64,000 nt of DNA from Pelagibacterium flavum (lineage in GTDB: Bacteria > Pseudomonadota > Alphaproteobacteria > Rhizobiales > Devosiaceae): the NCBI RefSeq assembly GCF_025854335.1, contig NZ_CP107716.1, forward strand, positions 2,101,001 through 2,165,000, in the 5' to 3' direction. Shown piece after piece: positions 63,675-64,000 of the stretch; positions within the stretch are counted from its first letter, which is position 1, and each line of letters starts with the position of its first letter. The translations under genes were made by a program, and so were the position numbers. A model generated the notes under the pieces. That model was not told where the DNA came from. It ran no database searches and saw nothing but the letters and a program-made list of their open reading frames with translations.

Positions 63675-63932
63675 TCAGGCTGATGTGTCCACCACCCTGA
63701 CAAAGGTTACGACGAATACGGCCCCAGCGGCTGCCACGCTGAGCTGGCGTACGAGCCAGTTTGCTATCGGTACGTCAATACCAAAATAAGCAATTGCGAA
63801 GCTGATTGCCACCGCTCCAGCCACGCCTGCGGCCAGATAACGCCAGATCAGCTCTGTCCCGAACAGAAATGCGCCGACCAGCCCAATGGCCAGCCCGACC
63901 AGCACCCAGTACATCAATAGCTCTTGAGCCAT
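63675..63932 (-). CDS. Small membrane protein, possibly GlsB/YeaQ/YmgE family
   Basis: An 85-residue protein with three predicted membrane helices (about residues 7-24, 28-46 and 60-78). The position just upstream of lipA and the glycine-rich [13 protein letters not shown] segment suggest the GlsB/YeaQ/YmgE stress-response family, which often sits between lpd and lipA in this order. The resemblance is weak. The ATG at 63932 has GAGGTT 5-6 bases ahead. Bases 63933-64000 hold only its upstream region. Confidence 0.6.
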   Translation of the reverse strand: MAQELLMYWVLVGLAIGLVGAFLFGTELIWRYLAAGVAGAVAISFAIAYFGIDVPIANWLVRQLSVAAAGAVFVVTFVRVVDTSA

Positions 63933-64000
63933 GACGAACCTCAATATGGACGGTTTCAGACAAATATCCGCTCCATATTTACCATGAACGGGTTCTTTCC

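Noticed and set aside
1..64000. CRISPR arrays, prophage, transposons, retrons or defence islands
   Set aside because: I saw no regularly spaced repeats, no Cas, reverse transcriptase, transposase, terminase or capsid text, and no toxin-antitoxin pair beyond the COQ10/RatA-type protein, which is better explained as a coenzyme Q binding protein.

Overview
The window looks like chromosome of an alphaproteobacterium of the order Hyphomicrobiales, most likely near Devosia or Pelagibacterium. The base composition is GC-rich. Several blocks follow the conserved order of that group: gyrA-coaD-cyclophilins-queA-tgt, rlpA-dac-tmk-holB-metG-tatD, glmU-glmS, mfd-sdhE-recG, and dusB-ntrB-ntrC-ntrY-ntrX-trkA-trkH-hfq-hflX. 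IspD and IspF are fused, as is common in this group. The genus is an inference from memory of gene order and was not checked by search.

Layout. 0-7 kb holds the gyrA tail, a LysE-type exporter, coaD, two tandem cyclophilins (one exported, one cytoplasmic), queA, tgt, pgi and a methionine aminopeptidase, all on the plus strand. 7-10 kb is accessory: an AraC-type regulator with a VOC protein, then three unrecognised exported or membrane proteins on the minus strand. 10-12 kb is motA-motB. 12.3-14.2 kb has a secreted EF-hand protein, a small unknown gene, tRNA-Lys(TTT) and a membrane protein with a SPOR-like C-terminus. 14.3-18.8 kb is glmU-glmS, a nucleotidyltransferase and a DUF4180 gene. 18.8-27.5 kb is a long minus-strand run: an MFS pump, an MBL hydrolase, tatD, metG, holB, tmk, a D,D-carboxypeptidase and rlpA. 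27.6-30 kb is the 5-oxoprolinase operon pxpB-pxpC-pxpA.

30-41 kb is mixed: a patatin phospholipase, small envelope proteins, a LysR/MFS/aldo-keto reductase unit, a CPBP protease, tRNA-Ser(TGA), a DMT exporter, a quinone oxidoreductase with TerC, a UbiH-type hydroxylase and an IalB-family protein. 41-48 kb is mfd-sdhE, divergent recG, and mazG. 48-60.4 kb is the minus-strand nitrogen/potassium block, read dusB to hflX. 60.6-64 kb is ispDF-cinA facing coq10-lipA and a small membrane protein.

How the genes work together. Most are housekeeping: tRNA modification (queA, tgt, dusB), envelope precursor supply and wall remodelling (glmU, glmS, dac, rlpA), replication and repair (tmk, holB, mfd, recG) and cofactor synthesis (coaD, lipA, ispDF, ubiH, coq10). 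NtrBC and NtrYX sense nitrogen and redox state, and TrkAH imports potassium from the same block. I found no CRISPR array, prophage, transposase, integrase or recognisable defence system. The most unusual visible signals are a Tgt lacking all four canonical zinc ligands, an NtrX with a degenerate Walker B and no GAFTGA loop, a 41-bp palindrome with a repeat between trkA and trkH, an AT-rich palindrome ahead of the DUF4180 gene, and the cluster of unknown exported proteins at 8.4-10 kb.
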